Shown here in pieces: positions 1 to 11,761 of a stretch of DNA of 64,000 nucleotides; positions within the stretch are counted from its first letter, which is position 1; each line of letters begins with the position of its first letter. The position numbers and the translations under genes are program-made. The notes under the pieces are model-generated. The model saw nothing but the letters and a program-made list of their open reading frames with translations, was not told the origin of the DNA and ran no database searches. The stretch spans positions 9,636,253-9,700,252 of the forward strand of contig JAPTHN010000019.1 of NCBI GenBank assembly GCA_026936325.1. The letters run 5' to 3'. The stretch is from Platynereis dumerilii (taxonomy: Eukaryota > Annelida > Polychaeta > Phyllodocida > Nereididae).

Positions 1-1476
1 TTCGTACATTTAAAGCATGCTGCACTATCGGCCATGTGATAAAATGAAAATGTAAATGAGATCACACAGGAATGTTTTATCTTAAATTCTATTTCCAGAT
101 CTTAAAATATGCAAATTTCGATCATCAAATTTACTTGTTGCGATTTACATGTAAATCTGATTGAATTCAATGTCATAGGTCCTTGGAGTGAAATTGTTTA
201 ATGTGAAGAGTTTTACCATTACAAATTAATTAAACTTATTACAGGCGTATTAAAATGATAGTTTGCTCTAAAAGAAATGAAGCGCAAGAGCGTACATTTT
301 AGAATGTATGTATATCCAAAAGTAGCCCAATTCTTGCATTGTTCAGTCATACCCAAACATGTCCACTCCCACTCTAACATGCTCCCTGATATGCTATAAT
401 GGCCCATGATTAGCCAACACTGCTCCCTCATTGACTTTTTACCCCAGGGTGTCATTGTCTCACAGAATGTGCGCTTGCTTGGAAAAGGTCATCGACTGAA
501 TATTGGCTCACTGACTTGTAACATGGGTGCTAGTTTCTCATCGATGTTTGATGAGAGTTCAAAGGCAGAAGGTAACGTTTAAAAGCCTTGGCATACCACT
601 GTCCACATCTGATCAGTATGTCAGCATTACTTTTATTTTCTCCACCATAAATTTGCATTATTTATTCCTGCTCCCGAAAAATGGCATGACAGAAAGCACT
701 AAGTCTTTTTGGGGCAATTCCCAGCAGACAAATCAACCAATCAAATGAAAATGCAAATGCGATCACACCAAAATCTTTCATCTCAAACGCTATTGCCAAA
801 GCTGGAAATGTGCAACTTTTGATCAACAAATGTCGCGAGATTGACATGCAAATCTAATTGACAAGGTTGGACCTACCAAATCCAATATCATCAGCATTTG
901 GCACTTGTCTTGTAGGCTGTGATGTTATCAGCAGGAATCGTCAACTCGATTTGGCAGCAGCAGACGAAAATGACAAATCTGATTTGGCTGAAAATTAGAG
1001 ACAAGTGTGACAAACCAGACCCAGATGCGTCTCTTCCAAAAGGGCTACATGATGGCTGTCTGCATTTTATCAGTATTTTAAAAATGTAGTTAACAGACGC
1101 AGAGTCTCACATTCATGATCAGACTTTATTATATGTTGCAAAAAGAAGGCCTTTTTGTGTCCGAGAGCAGGGCCTCGGGCCCCTTGTCGTCATCAATTGC
1201 ATTTTCATGTCAAAATAGGTGTGAATCGAAAAGCATTTCACAGATGCAAGAACCACCCAAAGTTATGATGCCCATTGTTTACACTGTTGTCAAAGATGCC
1301 CTGGCTTTAATCTTATGTCTCACTGCTCTAAATAGTTAACTTTAATCCCCCTAATTCCTCTTTGCTGCGCAGAAGATTTCTCAGAAGCATCTTCTTCTTC
1401 TTCCCTTTGGCCCTTCTGCCCTATGACATAGTGTGGCGCACCACAACCTGAGATTTATACTTCAGCCAATTACTAA
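1..1476. other. Intergenic DNA with a diverged direct repeat
   Basis: No reading frame here looks like a gene. About 128 bp at 38-166 recurs in diverged form at 739-866: both copies share a core close to 'aaatgaaaatg.aaatg.gatcacac' and end in 'tgtaaatct(g/a)attga'. It is an old direct duplication or two copies of one interspersed repeat. Nothing else is recognised. Confidence 0.5.
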
Positions 1477-1571
1477 AGATAGAAAGATAGATAGACAGAT
1501 AGATAGGCAGATAGATAGATAGATAGATAGATAGATAAATAGATTGATAGATAGATTGATAGATAGACAGG
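1477..1571. repeat. GATA microsatellite
   Basis: About 95 bp of (GATA)n with interspersed GACA, GGCA and GATT variants. The antisense frame reading Leu-Ser-Ile repeats over it is a translation of the microsatellite, not a protein. Confidence 0.95.
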
Positions 1572-2187
1572 ATGTAACTTTTAACAATTTAAAGAGATGT
1601 GTCAATGTAATGATCATATCCCATATCTTTTGTAATGACATCAATGACTTACTCTTATATAGCGTGTTTATGAGTGCAGGCTAAAACAGACTGAAAGAAA
1701 TCTCTTCACCATGAATAATTAATTTGAAGGAAAATTTTTTTGCCACAATGCCACAGAAGAACAATTTTGTGCAAGCATTGGAATAACTCATGAATAACTT
1801 TCTCTTTTGGCTTTATGATAAAGGATGTTGTGGAATTAAATTTTAATGCTTCTCTGTTTTTGAAATCCTTTTGTCTTCGTTTCAAGAAACTATCTGCAAC
1901 AGAGAATGATGGAGAGTTAACAGAAGTAATAAACTGTTGAAGTACAGCGGTGGCCTTTCATTCACTTTCTTGTATATAGTGATGTGCGGATCGTAAACAT
2001 TACTAAACAAGCACCTTAGTCTTGGTCGTATTTTACGAATGTTATTCATAACCGTTAGTGGGTTCTAAAAGGGAAATGCCAAAAATTTCTTTGCTGCTTA
2101 CCATTAGTGATCATTTTGTAAAACATGAAAGAATTTCATACCATGGTAAAATAACTAATTGACAGGCTGTAAAGTTCTATGATTCGA

Positions 2188-2584
2188 CATGTGGAGGTGC
2201 ATATTTTTCACTATTTGGCATGTACACGAATTTGTAAAGCTGCAAAAACGAACATATACACGAATTTTGCATTCGTGTAAGTGATAAATATTGCTATTCA
2301 CGAAATTGTGTATGTGTAATTACGAACATTGCAATCTTAAACTTGGATAAAACTAACTCTAAACCTAATTTTAACACTAAACCCTAATTATATGGCACTT
2401 CCACGAATGTTAGCATTGGCAGATACACGAATGAATAATAAAGCACATTCACGAGTGTTAGGTTTTACATGTACACGAGCACCTATGCTCGTTTTTTCAT
2501 GTCCACGAATTCGTACATGCTCGTTTTTACACCTCCACGAATTCGTGAACATGCCAAATAATGGAAAATATATACATGACATGT
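2188..2584. mobile_element. Foldback MITE-like element, CACGAAT-rich
   Basis: The left arm (2188-2253) and the reverse complement of the right arm (about 2519-2584) share 'atttggcatgt.cacgaatt' and 'aaaaacga(a/g)c', giving arms of about 65 bp. The interior is full of short 'cacgaat' and 'ctcgtttttt' units, some in tandem near 2488-2550. No coding capacity. It is a non-autonomous foldback element of unknown superfamily; the exact ends and target duplication are not clear. Confidence 0.6.
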
Positions 2585-5500
2585 GTCACAGACCAACTAA
2601 ACTGTCTTTGTTTTAAAAATCAATTTCATTTGATGTGAACAATGTCAGAAATCTATTAAAATCTGCATGTTTTTAAATTTGTTTGTTTGACATGATAAAT
2701 GTCATGTTTTGCTCTGTTACAACTTGTAAACATGTGTCATGCAAACTATTGCTATCCGTCCCCTTATACTTCCAAGATATTTAATACTTTCTCATTATCT
2801 GTTACAAGATTATGATTCAAAGGCGCAGAAAAAAAGACCAAAGGAAATAGAGTGGAAAACACTCCAAACAGGAAGATGAAATGGATAGCATCATCCTTTC
2901 TTTTAAAACACAAATGTCAATCATTGTGTCACAGCAGCTGCTGAGTAATTCAATCTGGTGAGGTACCGCAAAAAGGCAACTGACATTTACGTGGCATAAA
3001 GGGCATGTTACCTGTATGTTATGGAATAGCTCAAATGGACCAGGACAGTTCAAAGATTGATGTAGATATAACACTGACGGAGAGTAGACTAGGATACAAA
3101 TTCTGAAGTAATTAGATTAGAAAATTGGATAAAAGCAGCATGTTGCTGCTTTTACAGAATGTCCAACATTTAGTCTTGGTAATTCAATTTGGTGAAGCAC
3201 CACAGAAAGGCAATTGACATTTACATAGCAAAAGGGCATGTAGTCCATGCATAATAGAAATGCTCCAAATGGACAATATGCATCCAGGCTGTAAACTGCA
3301 GTTATTTCAGTGATAGGAATATAACATCAGATTGGTTTCTGGCTGTTGCGCATTTCCTGCAATAGTCTAGCCTGTAGCTCACAATTTCCATGTTATGCAA
3401 TCTGCACAAATGCAGTCTGGATGTTATGTAGCAGATTGCAGATCACTAAATTCTTTTTTCATTAATCTTCTTGGTTCAAATTGAAAAGGTACATCCCTCA
3501 TCCATATTCCGCTATGTACAGTACAGCCCAAAATAGAGTAAGAACATTTTCTGTCCTCGGTTTACCTATTTTTCCTTTCTCCCTCCGCTGCAAATCTCAT
3601 TGCAAGCACCTTTGACTACTCAGAGTCCTCACCACAGCCTTATCCCATATTATGAACTTACAAAATGGCACAATAATAGAGAAATCAAACACAATGGGGG
3701 TGATGGAGTTAATATAATTTTAAAAAGTAGTATAAAGTAGGTAAAGGAAGGAAGCGATTTGGGGGAGTCAAAAGATGTGAAAGGGTAAAGTAGTGGCTGA
3801 TTCAGTACTGTACATGTGATTTTCCCTACTAATTACTATTGTGTTAATACTCGTCAATTCCTTGTCAGCTTTCGCTTTATTTTCTCCTGATCACGCAAAA
3901 AAGGAATCACCAAAAATGGGTAATACACATTATAAATTACTACACTGTGAAAAACATGAACACTGAAAATGATTTATGTTACGCACAAGTACAAAATTCA
4001 TGACATGAAAAGAATTGTCTTCCGCGTGACAGTGCATAAATGCCCAATTGTTGAAGACAGGGGTGACAGGTGTGAGGCAATCATCTCCCCAAACAAAAGC
4101 GAGGACCTTTTGGACAAATTCTATTGCCAGAGTACACAGAAGCCATCTGCTCCAAAGATACTTTTTCAGTTTTTGGCAGTTGTTTCCAAAATACTGATAG
4201 TACAATTTACATGTGATATCACAAGTGTTATTACAGATCTCTTATTAGTGTGCCATGTTCTTTTCAACTTCCACAGTGCTCTTGTGATGTCAGTATCAGC
4301 ATAATGATTTCACAGTTGGTATATTCACAGTTTCAGCTGTGTCACTTGGAACCCATACTGATCACACCATTACAAATCCACAATAAGCTGTTAGATTGTT
4401 GCTCAACATTGATTATTCAGTTTGATGTTTTGAATTAATCCAAAAGTTACAATAACCAGCTGTATATAATGCATGGATTTTGTGTATAACTGCTATCAAT
4501 TTTAGCACTTATACAACAAAACAAATTCATTCACTCTCACATTCATCTGTTGGTCTGAGAGGTTATCATGTGCTGCTCTGTCTTGGCAAAAATAATATAC
4601 TCAGAAACCATTCAGAATTTAAGACCTAAGGCGGGGGGAGTTTTGCTTGGGGGCATCCTTATCACTGATTTCCAATGATGTTTATTTGATGATCGAATTC
4701 CTAGCCTCCTTGTCTGGTCTTTTCCCAAATTTTTGGGGAGCAACTACCCCCCCCCCCATTTCTCGTCCTCTAGTATGCCCATGCAACACCGCAATGTTCA
4801 CTTCCAAAAAATCTCCCCATCATCCCCATTCCAGTCATCAATTCTGAACAGTTTCTTTGGCGAAGATCTCACCTAAAAGGCTGAAAAGCCACAAGGTGCT
4901 GCCCTCAAGGAGAAATTTCACTACAGGACACCACAAATGTCCATGATGGATCAAGCAAGTGGCTCAAACATATCAGTTTCACCTGCTCCAACTGAATCAA
5001 ACAACCATACCAATGAATGCAGATTAATCAATTGTTATTCTTACTCAGACAGCCCATAAGCCTGACTTGTTGGTAGCAGTTGGAATCAACACTCAAGCCT
5101 GGAGTGCCAATAGTGAGGTCAGTATTGCAATACTGACATCATCTGTGCATATATCCACATGGAACATGGCACACTTATGCGAGATCTGTAATAATTAAAT
5201 TGTCATCTCTATCGCAGTTTGTCTAAGTGCAGGTTGAAAGGGTTTAGATCTGCTGAAGGTCCCAAGTTTGGTGTCTACTATTGGCAGCAGTGTTAGATAT
5301 TTGAACAGTTTATAATGAGTGTATTTCTTTTCTTATTTATGTGTATCTCTAATCTATGTAACTATAAGTAATTATTACTGTGGCTTGCTACAACGAATTT
5401 CATCATACGTTGGCCATCAATGTTCTTGAATCTTGATATCTTTTTGAGAATTCTGCCAGAAATTTATGTTGTTGTTAGTGACTCAGGAAAAAGAGGTCTG

Positions 5501-5779
5501 CAGATCCGTGTCTCTCTTGACTGATTTCACAATTTCTTTTATGCGTTTCCAGGATAGTTTTGCCGGATACTTTTTTCATAACACGGCATGTAATGTGGTA
5601 TTTTTTCGGTTTAAGTACCTGCTTCGCTTTCCTGTTGTTTCTAAACAAGTTTGAACCAAGACTTCTGAGTAGATGGCCTCACAAACACGAGGCTGACTCA
5701 ACTTTGGCATGCCAAGTTCTCCTTTGGCACTTACTTTGGCAGAGCTTTGTGATTCAAAGGGTTCGTACATATATCTATA
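2585..5779. other. Intergenic DNA with a 234-bp-spaced direct repeat
   Basis: No supported gene. About 98 bp at 2944-3041 is repeated at 3178-3275 (about 75-80 percent alike by eye: 'gtaattcaat.tggtga' to 'ctc(c)aaatgga'). The small frames near 3930-4304 overlap on opposite strands and show no family motif. 4742-4758 is a poly-C run. Confidence 0.5.
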
Positions 5780-5936
5780 CACTCTAAAATATTTCAGACA
5801 AAATTGGTTTTTTAAATTCAAAATGGTTTTTTGAAAAACCAAATTTCAAAGCAAAAACCAAAAAAACCAAATTTGGTTTTTCAAAAAACCATTTTGAATC
5901 TAAAAAACCAATTTTGTTCCGACATTTTTTAGAGTG
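5780..5936. mobile_element. Palindromic MITE (CACTCTAAAA family), copy 1
   Basis: A near-perfect palindrome, with ends 'cactctaaaat' and 'ttttttagagtg' and arms of 'aaccaaattt'/'ggtttttt' type. It is flanked by TA on both sides (5778-5779, 5937-5938), consistent with a TA target-site duplication as in Tc1/mariner-like elements. It has no coding capacity and would form one long hairpin. Confidence 0.85.
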
Positions 5937-6039
5937 TATATCTAAAGCCATTGCACAAACATCAAATCTTGGAATGAACTTATGAAGGATGGAAACTGGA
6001 ACTCATTTTGGTAATTCTTTAAATTTTCCTATGATTATA

Positions 6040-6281
6040 CAGTGGCGTCACCAGGGGGCCGGGGGGGGGGGGCTGGGAGGGGGGACTGTGGGGGGGGGGA
6101 GGTTTGGGGAGGGGGGAGGTTTGGGGAGGGGGGAGGTTTGGGGAGTGGGGACTGTGGCCCCCTGAGATTAATTTAACCACCCTCAGGCCCCCTTCATTTT
6201 GGGCTTAAACCCATTGTTGCATAAGTCATAAAAGTCACATGCCCCCCATGGCCCACATAAAAAATCCTAGTGATGCCACTG
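6040..6281. mobile_element. hAT-like G-rich MITE with 8-bp target duplication
   Basis: Ends are CAGTGGCGTCACC and the inverted GTGATGCCACTG. Flanks are TGATTATA (6032-6039) and TGATTAGA (6282-6289), an 8-bp duplication with one mismatch. CAGTGGCG-type ends and 8-bp duplications are known for hAT elements. The interior at 6058-6155 is a run of G-tracts including tandem copies of 'ggtttggggagggggga'. Non-coding. Confidence 0.8.
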
Positions 6282-6511
6282 TGATTAGAGAATAAAATCT
6301 CACCCTCTAAAATCACTCACAGTCAATTTTGTGGAAACTAATACCATTTAGGCTAAGACTGATCAAATTTCTGACTCTCTGCAACTTAAATTTCCCCTAA
6401 GACCACCCTGAGTCCCTGACCACCAGAAAGTGACATATCTCTGAAATATCCTATGCCAAATGTCACCCTCAGGCAAATGCAATTTGGCCAAGAATCCCCA
6501 ACGTCCACTTA

Positions 6512-6702
6512 CACTCTAAAAAATGTCGGGACAAAATTGGTTTTTTAGATTCAAAATGGTTTTTTGAAAAACCAAATTTCAATGCAAAACCAACATGGAT
6601 TTTTTAAAAAAATCCGTGTTGGTTTTTTGCATTGAAATTTGGTTTTTCAAAAAACCATTTTGAATCTAAAAAACCAATTTTGTCTCAACATTTTTTAGAG
6701 TG
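6512..6702. mobile_element. Palindromic MITE (CACTCTAAAA family), copy 2
   Basis: Same family as the element at 5780. It begins 'cactctaaaaaatgtcggg', ends 'acattttttagagtg', and both arms are almost fully complementary across about 90 bp with a short centre near 'ttttttaaaaaaatcc'. The left flank is TA; the right flank is CA, so the duplication is imperfect. Confidence 0.85.
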
Positions 6703-6964
6703 CATGGAGAAGACAAGAAGACAAGACTTGTAGAAAGATTAACGATACCAGATAGAATATCTTTAGAATATCATGCAATTTGGGCGGTTTTTGTACTTTG
6801 ATTCATAATTTCAGAATATGATTAATTTATTAACAGATGAAGGAGTGTTTATCACCAAATTGGATGCGAAAGCAAATATTCACCTTAAAGTTTTTACCAT
6901 ACACTGATTGCAGATGCAGCAAGGAAAAAATGAGAGATGAGTTGCAGGAAAGGTGTGGGTAGCC

Positions 6965-7149
6965 CAGTGGAGTAACTGGCCGGTCTTGAATGGGGGGGGC
7001 ACCTGGGGGGGCACGCGATTCTCTGGAGGGCACCCACTATACTAATTGTATATTTTAGCCGGAGTTGGAAAGTTCATATGGGGGGGCACCTGGGGGGCAC
7101 AGGTCCAATATGGGGGGGCATGTACCCCCCCACCAGAGGGACACCACTG
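6965..7149. mobile_element. hAT-like G/C-tract MITE with perfect 8-bp target duplication
   Basis: Ends are CAGTGGAGTAACTGG and the inverted GGGACACCACTG. The direct flanks GGGTAGCC (6957-6964 and 7150-7157) match perfectly. The interior shares the 'ggggggcacctgggg' and 'attctctgg' blocks with the element at 7946, in the opposite orientation. Reading frames here are by-products of the G-tracts. Confidence 0.85.
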
Positions 7150-7945
7150 GGGTAGCCCGAGGCATATGGAGAATGTGCTAAGAATGGACTTACACCACCT
7201 GCAGCACTGTGTTCATATTAGCCTCATTCGGGACGAGAAAGGTGAGTCAGAACTGCAAGAACAGATCTGTACAAGATCAAGAACTGGAAATGGGAGACGG
7301 GGGGGGGGGGAGCAGTATCTTGGCTGATGATTTTTTGTCCAAAAAAAATTCTTTTGACATTATAGAAAAACGTTTTGTTCATCTTTTTTTTTTGTCCCTG
7401 CGACCCTATAAAAAGTGCCTTGAGAGGATCCGAGAAGCTAAAGATCGATTGTGTGTGGCCTTAGTATAAAGGATTCAAGTGTGACAGAACAAGGAAAGCT
7501 TAGATTGACAATACCAGACAGAGTGATATTTTGTGTGTAGTTTTAGCTGAAGGTGGGATTGTTTTAGACAAACTTATTGATCTGGGATGCAATTTTCCTA
7601 TGTTACAGGAAACCTTAGAAAAAAAGATTGCTATGTTGAATAGGCCTTCACCAAGAAAAACAAGGGATCTTAAAAACAATCAGAAAAGGAGAAGAAACTT
7701 GCATGTCACAAAATTACAAGAAAAGAAGATATTTCAGTTCTAACAACAACAAGAATGAAAAGTCATGAGACAAAAATAACACTGTCGTATCCATATTTTG
7801 GTAGGAAGAGAGCTTAAATCATGTTTGGGCCTGTGATATATTCATCTACGGGATGTTAATTTGATCATTACAAGAGCCCTATATTTTGTTATCTCATAGT
7901 AATATACAGTGTCCACAAAATACTATATAAATTTCCCCAGTACTA
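7150..7945. other. Intergenic DNA, no gene seen
   Basis: Short frames at 7209-7743 show Lys-rich but unrecognisable peptides with no splice or family support. A poly-G run lies near 7297-7310. Confidence 0.4.
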
Positions 7946-8143
7946 CAGTGGCGTCCCTATGGGGGGCACGGGGGGCACAGGCCCCCCCATATTAGACCTG
8001 TGCCCCCCCCCAGGTGCCCCCCCATATGAACTTTCCAACTCTGGCTAAAATATACAATTAGTTGGCCTATAGCGGGTTCCCCCCCAGAGAATCGCGTGCC
8101 CCCCCAGGTGCCCCCCGCTCGAGACCCCCCAGTTACGCCACAG
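7946..8143. mobile_element. hAT-like MITE, inverted relative of the 6965 copy
   Basis: Starts CAGTGGCGTCCC and ends GTTACGCCACAG. Flanks are 'ccagtacta' and 'ccagtaca', an imperfect target duplication. The interior is the reverse complement of much of the 6965-7149 element, including the 'cccatatgaactttccaact' block. Non-coding. Confidence 0.8.
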
Positions 8144-8687
8144 CCAGTACACATCCGTCTGTTGTATGATGTGGTGATTGCACCTCAAGAGAAATCTGCT
8201 CTGCCAGAACTATCTCATCGGTCAGGCAATGAAAAATGTCACAGATGGGTGAGTCGACTAATATACTGTAGCTCAAGGCTAATCCCATCTGATCAAAATG
8301 TCAGACAGTATACCTCCTAAAGGTTCCTATTCATTCAGAACAGATGCAGAAAAAGGCTTGTTGTCCAATAATTGTTTGCCTTAAATTTACAAGACTGACC
8401 ACCCCCTTCTGAGAGCGCAGAATGCATTTGTTTATCATTGTTGACTGTAAACTTCCTTGCCTATAGTGCTTATCAGAATTTTCCCTTTGTTTTGACCAGT
8501 AACAAGAAAAGTCTTAAGAAGAATAATCTCCTCATTACAGATTTTTTTTTCAAACATTGAATGAGAAAAACGAGACATAGCAGATTTGACTTTTCCAAAA
8601 CCAACAAAATCATGACCAGAAAAAAACATTGCGTGGTATACGGACTTGACAGATAGAAGCCTCAATTTACGACTGGGTGGTCAGCAT

Positions 8688-8955
8688 CTTTGGTGCCGGA
8701 ACAGGGGGGGGCAGGAGGGGCAATTGCCGTTGTCCAAGGGGGGCGGGGGGGGCAAGGGTGCCCTTTTCATCTTAAAGAAAAAAACATTATTAGGCCTTAT
8801 TTTACTAATTTTAGGCACAAATTAGTAAGTATTTATTCAAAATTATTAGTAATTTTCTATTAAAATTTTGTCACGCGAAGTTGACGCGAGTATTATTTAC
8901 CCCTTTTCATCGGATTGCCCCTGCAGCCTGCGAACCCTTCCGGCACCCCTGGGAC
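8688..8955. mobile_element. Probable MITE with GGTGCCGGAA inverted ends
   Basis: The inverted sequences 'ggtgccggaac' (8692) and 'ttccggcacc' (about 8938) lie just inside direct flanks TCAGCAT (8681-8687 and 8956-8962). Runs of G follow the left end and C-rich sequence precedes the right. Element class is not certain; the duplication length suggests a hAT-like origin. Confidence 0.6.
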
Positions 8956-11152
8956 TCAGCATATGTTACCATGGAAACAGACTAATACCCTACTGATCAT
9001 CATGATTGTGAAATGTCATTGCCTGGACTACTTTTTGCACACTGAGTGAGATGTATGATTATGACTGGTGGCTAAAGAGCTTGTTGAGTGTCACATCTTA
9101 TGCTGGCAAATTGCTCAAGAGGGCGGGAACATTGCAGCTACAGGCCAATGCCATTTGTAAAGATCATGAAATGAAGGAAGCAGTCAGAAAATGAGGGAGA
9201 ATTTGATTGCGTCATGAGTATGCTGTCTTCATAACTATCTTGATACCAGGTTACGGAAAAATATTCCATTTCATTTCACCATTTCCTGCATTCGTCAATC
9301 CAAAAAAGCTATTTGTGCTAATTACTCTCATACTTAATTGAAATTTACAGAAAAGCAATGATCATGTTCTAAATCTAGCCATTTGAGGAAAAATGCTCAA
9401 ATATTCATACAGTCCTGATAATATGATATTAAAAAAATTAATAAATGTGCCATTCCAAAATTCTCGTGTTACAGATATTATGCAATGTGGCATTTTAAAA
9501 GTCCAGTTATTTGAGTAAATCACAGCAAACTGAATTCTCAAATAATCAGAAATTCCCTTGGAAGATGTTAGAAACAGTGCAATTTTGGCAAACTGCATCC
9601 CCATCATTACTAAAATAGAGAAATCTGGTATTGAAGTGATTTTCTCAAATCAAACTATATTCTACTTGAATAAAATAACAGAATGATCAAACGCCTGTTT
9701 TATGGATGAATGAAAAAGACTATTCAAAGTTCTAACAGGCCAATGGAATGACTGATGCTCCAAGGTATTATTATTCTCAGGTAAACTACATATATTTTCC
9801 TCAGAGAAACAAGTAAGACTGACATCAACACTAGCAAACTTGGCATCAGCTGGGAAAATCTCAGCTACAGTTTTCCTACTGATTGCACAGAAATGTCTTA
9901 TTGTCTGTTTTACCTAGGTTGCCAAATACATTTTTTTCAAAGGTTACTGAATAAAATGTTTGCCTTTGGCTTTTAAAAAGGCAATTTCTTGTCAACAAAC
10001 TTCTTGCATTCCCAATCTTCAACAAGCCATTTTTTTCAATGTCATTCTCGCTAAGCAACCAGCTGAACTACACAACAGGACAGCAACAAATACTAAGGTT
10101 CTTTTCTGGTGAAAAAGCTCCCAACACAAGCCCAAATCCATGGAAATCGATAACAGCAAAGTTGGCCTCACCAGGGAGATGGTTCAGCAGTTACTTTCCG
10201 AGTTTGGGAGAATGTGAGAAGTTCTTGATGTGAAACTACTATATATACTGGTTGAGTGGAATTCAAACCAAATTTTTCTGAAAGTGTGCAGCACTGTTTC
10301 TTTGAGTGTATAAAACTGGGGTCTTAATAAAATGGGATCTCAATTATTCATATGAAAATTGATCTTCAGCAAATAATCTAATTCTCAGGCATATCTCAGG
10401 CAAATTACACATTTCCTTCGGAGAAACAAAGTTCTTTTAAAACATGACACAGCGAACCTGAACGAACTTTGGGGTTAAAGAAATTGACCAAGAAAAGGCT
10501 TAGCGCATTGATGTAAAGGAAGGCCAGACAACGTTTTGATGTATCAAACAAAGAAATCTGATATTGCAGTTTAACATTTTTCATTTATCACACCCTATTT
10601 TTACCATGGAATCTCCACCTACATTTTTCATTTACAACTCCCCTTTATGAAATAATTTTTGCCTTCTGATTTTTAAAAGGCACCACAGGTACACCGTACT
10701 GCGAATTTGCAAATATTTTCAAAAATATTAATATTTTGCAGACATGAAAAAATTAATTTGTCTCAATCAAATATGTTTCATTTGGTTCCAGAATATGGTT
10801 ATGGACGATACAGAGCTCGATGTCTTTCTGGCACTGATGACTACAACGCAGTGAATTACCTTCTCTACCATGAATTTATTGCTTATTGAACTGCATTGCA
10901 CTGGTTCGATAAACTATGCCAGCAGAAGTTTTCACATTCTCATTTATTACGCTCTCCATGATAAAAACCATGGTTGAACTGAAGATCAATAGTGCAAACG
11001 CATAAATATAATTGTACATTCTGGAAGGTTACATTGATTGATTACATCTTTTTGAGTGAATGACCTCATTAAAATTTTAAAACAGTAAAAACATTTTGAA
11101 AGAGTCAGTGCTTCTCTGTTATTTTCCTCTGACTGATCATTCATTCCAGATT
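8956..11152. other. Intergenic DNA with weak direct repeats
   Basis: No gene recognised. Two blocks recur in diverged form: 'tctcagg.aaa.tac' followed by 'gagaaacaa' (about 9776 and 10384), and 'gcctt.tg.tttttaaaa.ggca' (about 9960 and 10660). This suggests an old direct duplication of several hundred bases. Confidence 0.35.
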
Positions 11153-11350
11153 GATGGATGATTGGGGCTTTACATCCTGTATTTATGCTGTTGGTAGGCT
11201 AATTAGAACAGGAGGAGGACACAGCAATGAGGTGAAGGATGATTGAAACAGCCATCCAACATAGGCCCAGGCGACCGGGCAATAGCTGGATTCTAACCCT
11301 GCACCCAGCAAGGTACAGCCCAGCATGATACCGCTAGACCAACCCTCCCT
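11153..11350 (-). repeat. tRNA-derived SINE, minus-strand copy
   Basis: The reverse complement begins 'agggagggttggtctag' and carries a degraded B-box, then a tRNA-unrelated body and a CATC-type tail. It is the same family as the SINE at 11544, about 200 bp away in opposite orientation. The B-box differs from the consensus (GGTTAGAATCC), so this is the older copy. Confidence 0.85.
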
Positions 11351-11543
11351 ATTTGAGACAGGGCGTTCTAAACTGGGCCCAGAGGGGGATCCATAAAATT
11401 CTGGTTACGGGGGGTCTATTAGGTTGTTGTGTCGCATAAAGCTGTATGGTTTCAAGCCTTGAAAGCATTCCTGAGGTGGTATTTACCAGAAGTACTATGT
11501 TTCTTGTATTCATTTGTCATCTTGATCTCCTTAGTGATTTGGC

Positions 11544-11746
11544 GGGGGGAGGGTTGGTCTAGTGGTAGCGTGCTGGACTGCCAATCGCTGGGTCCAGGGT
11601 TCGAATCCAGCTCTTGCCGGGTCACCTGGGCCTATGTTGGACGGCTGTTTCAATCATCCTTTGCCTCATTGCCGTGTCCTCCTCCTGTCCTAATTAGCCT
11701 ACCAAGTGCATAAATACAGGAAGTTAAGCCCCTAACATCCATCCAT
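11544..11746 (+). repeat. tRNA-derived SINE with perfect 15-bp target duplication
   Basis: An A-box-like 'ttggtctagtggtag' and a perfect B-box GGTTCGAATCC (about 11598) mark a tRNA-derived RNA polymerase III promoter. A body and a short (ATCC)n tail follow. CCTTAGTGATTTGGC occurs exactly on both sides (11529-11543 and 11747-11761), a 15-bp duplication typical of LINE-assisted retroposition. The perfect duplication and intact boxes indicate a fairly young insertion. It is not a functional tRNA gene. Confidence 0.92.
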
Positions 11747-11761
11747 CCTTAGTGATTTGGC

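Noticed and set aside
1462-1644. Antisense frame with Leu/Ser/Ile repeats
   Set aside because: Translation of the GATA microsatellite.
3930-4304. Opposed frames of about 90-110 residues
   Set aside because: They overlap on both strands, have no recognised motif and no splice context.
7046-7327. Frames across G-tract sequence
   Set aside because: They run through a hAT-like MITE and poly-G; no coding support.
11544-11746. True tRNA gene
   Set aside because: The tRNA-like head is followed by a conserved body, tail and 15-bp target duplication, as in a SINE.
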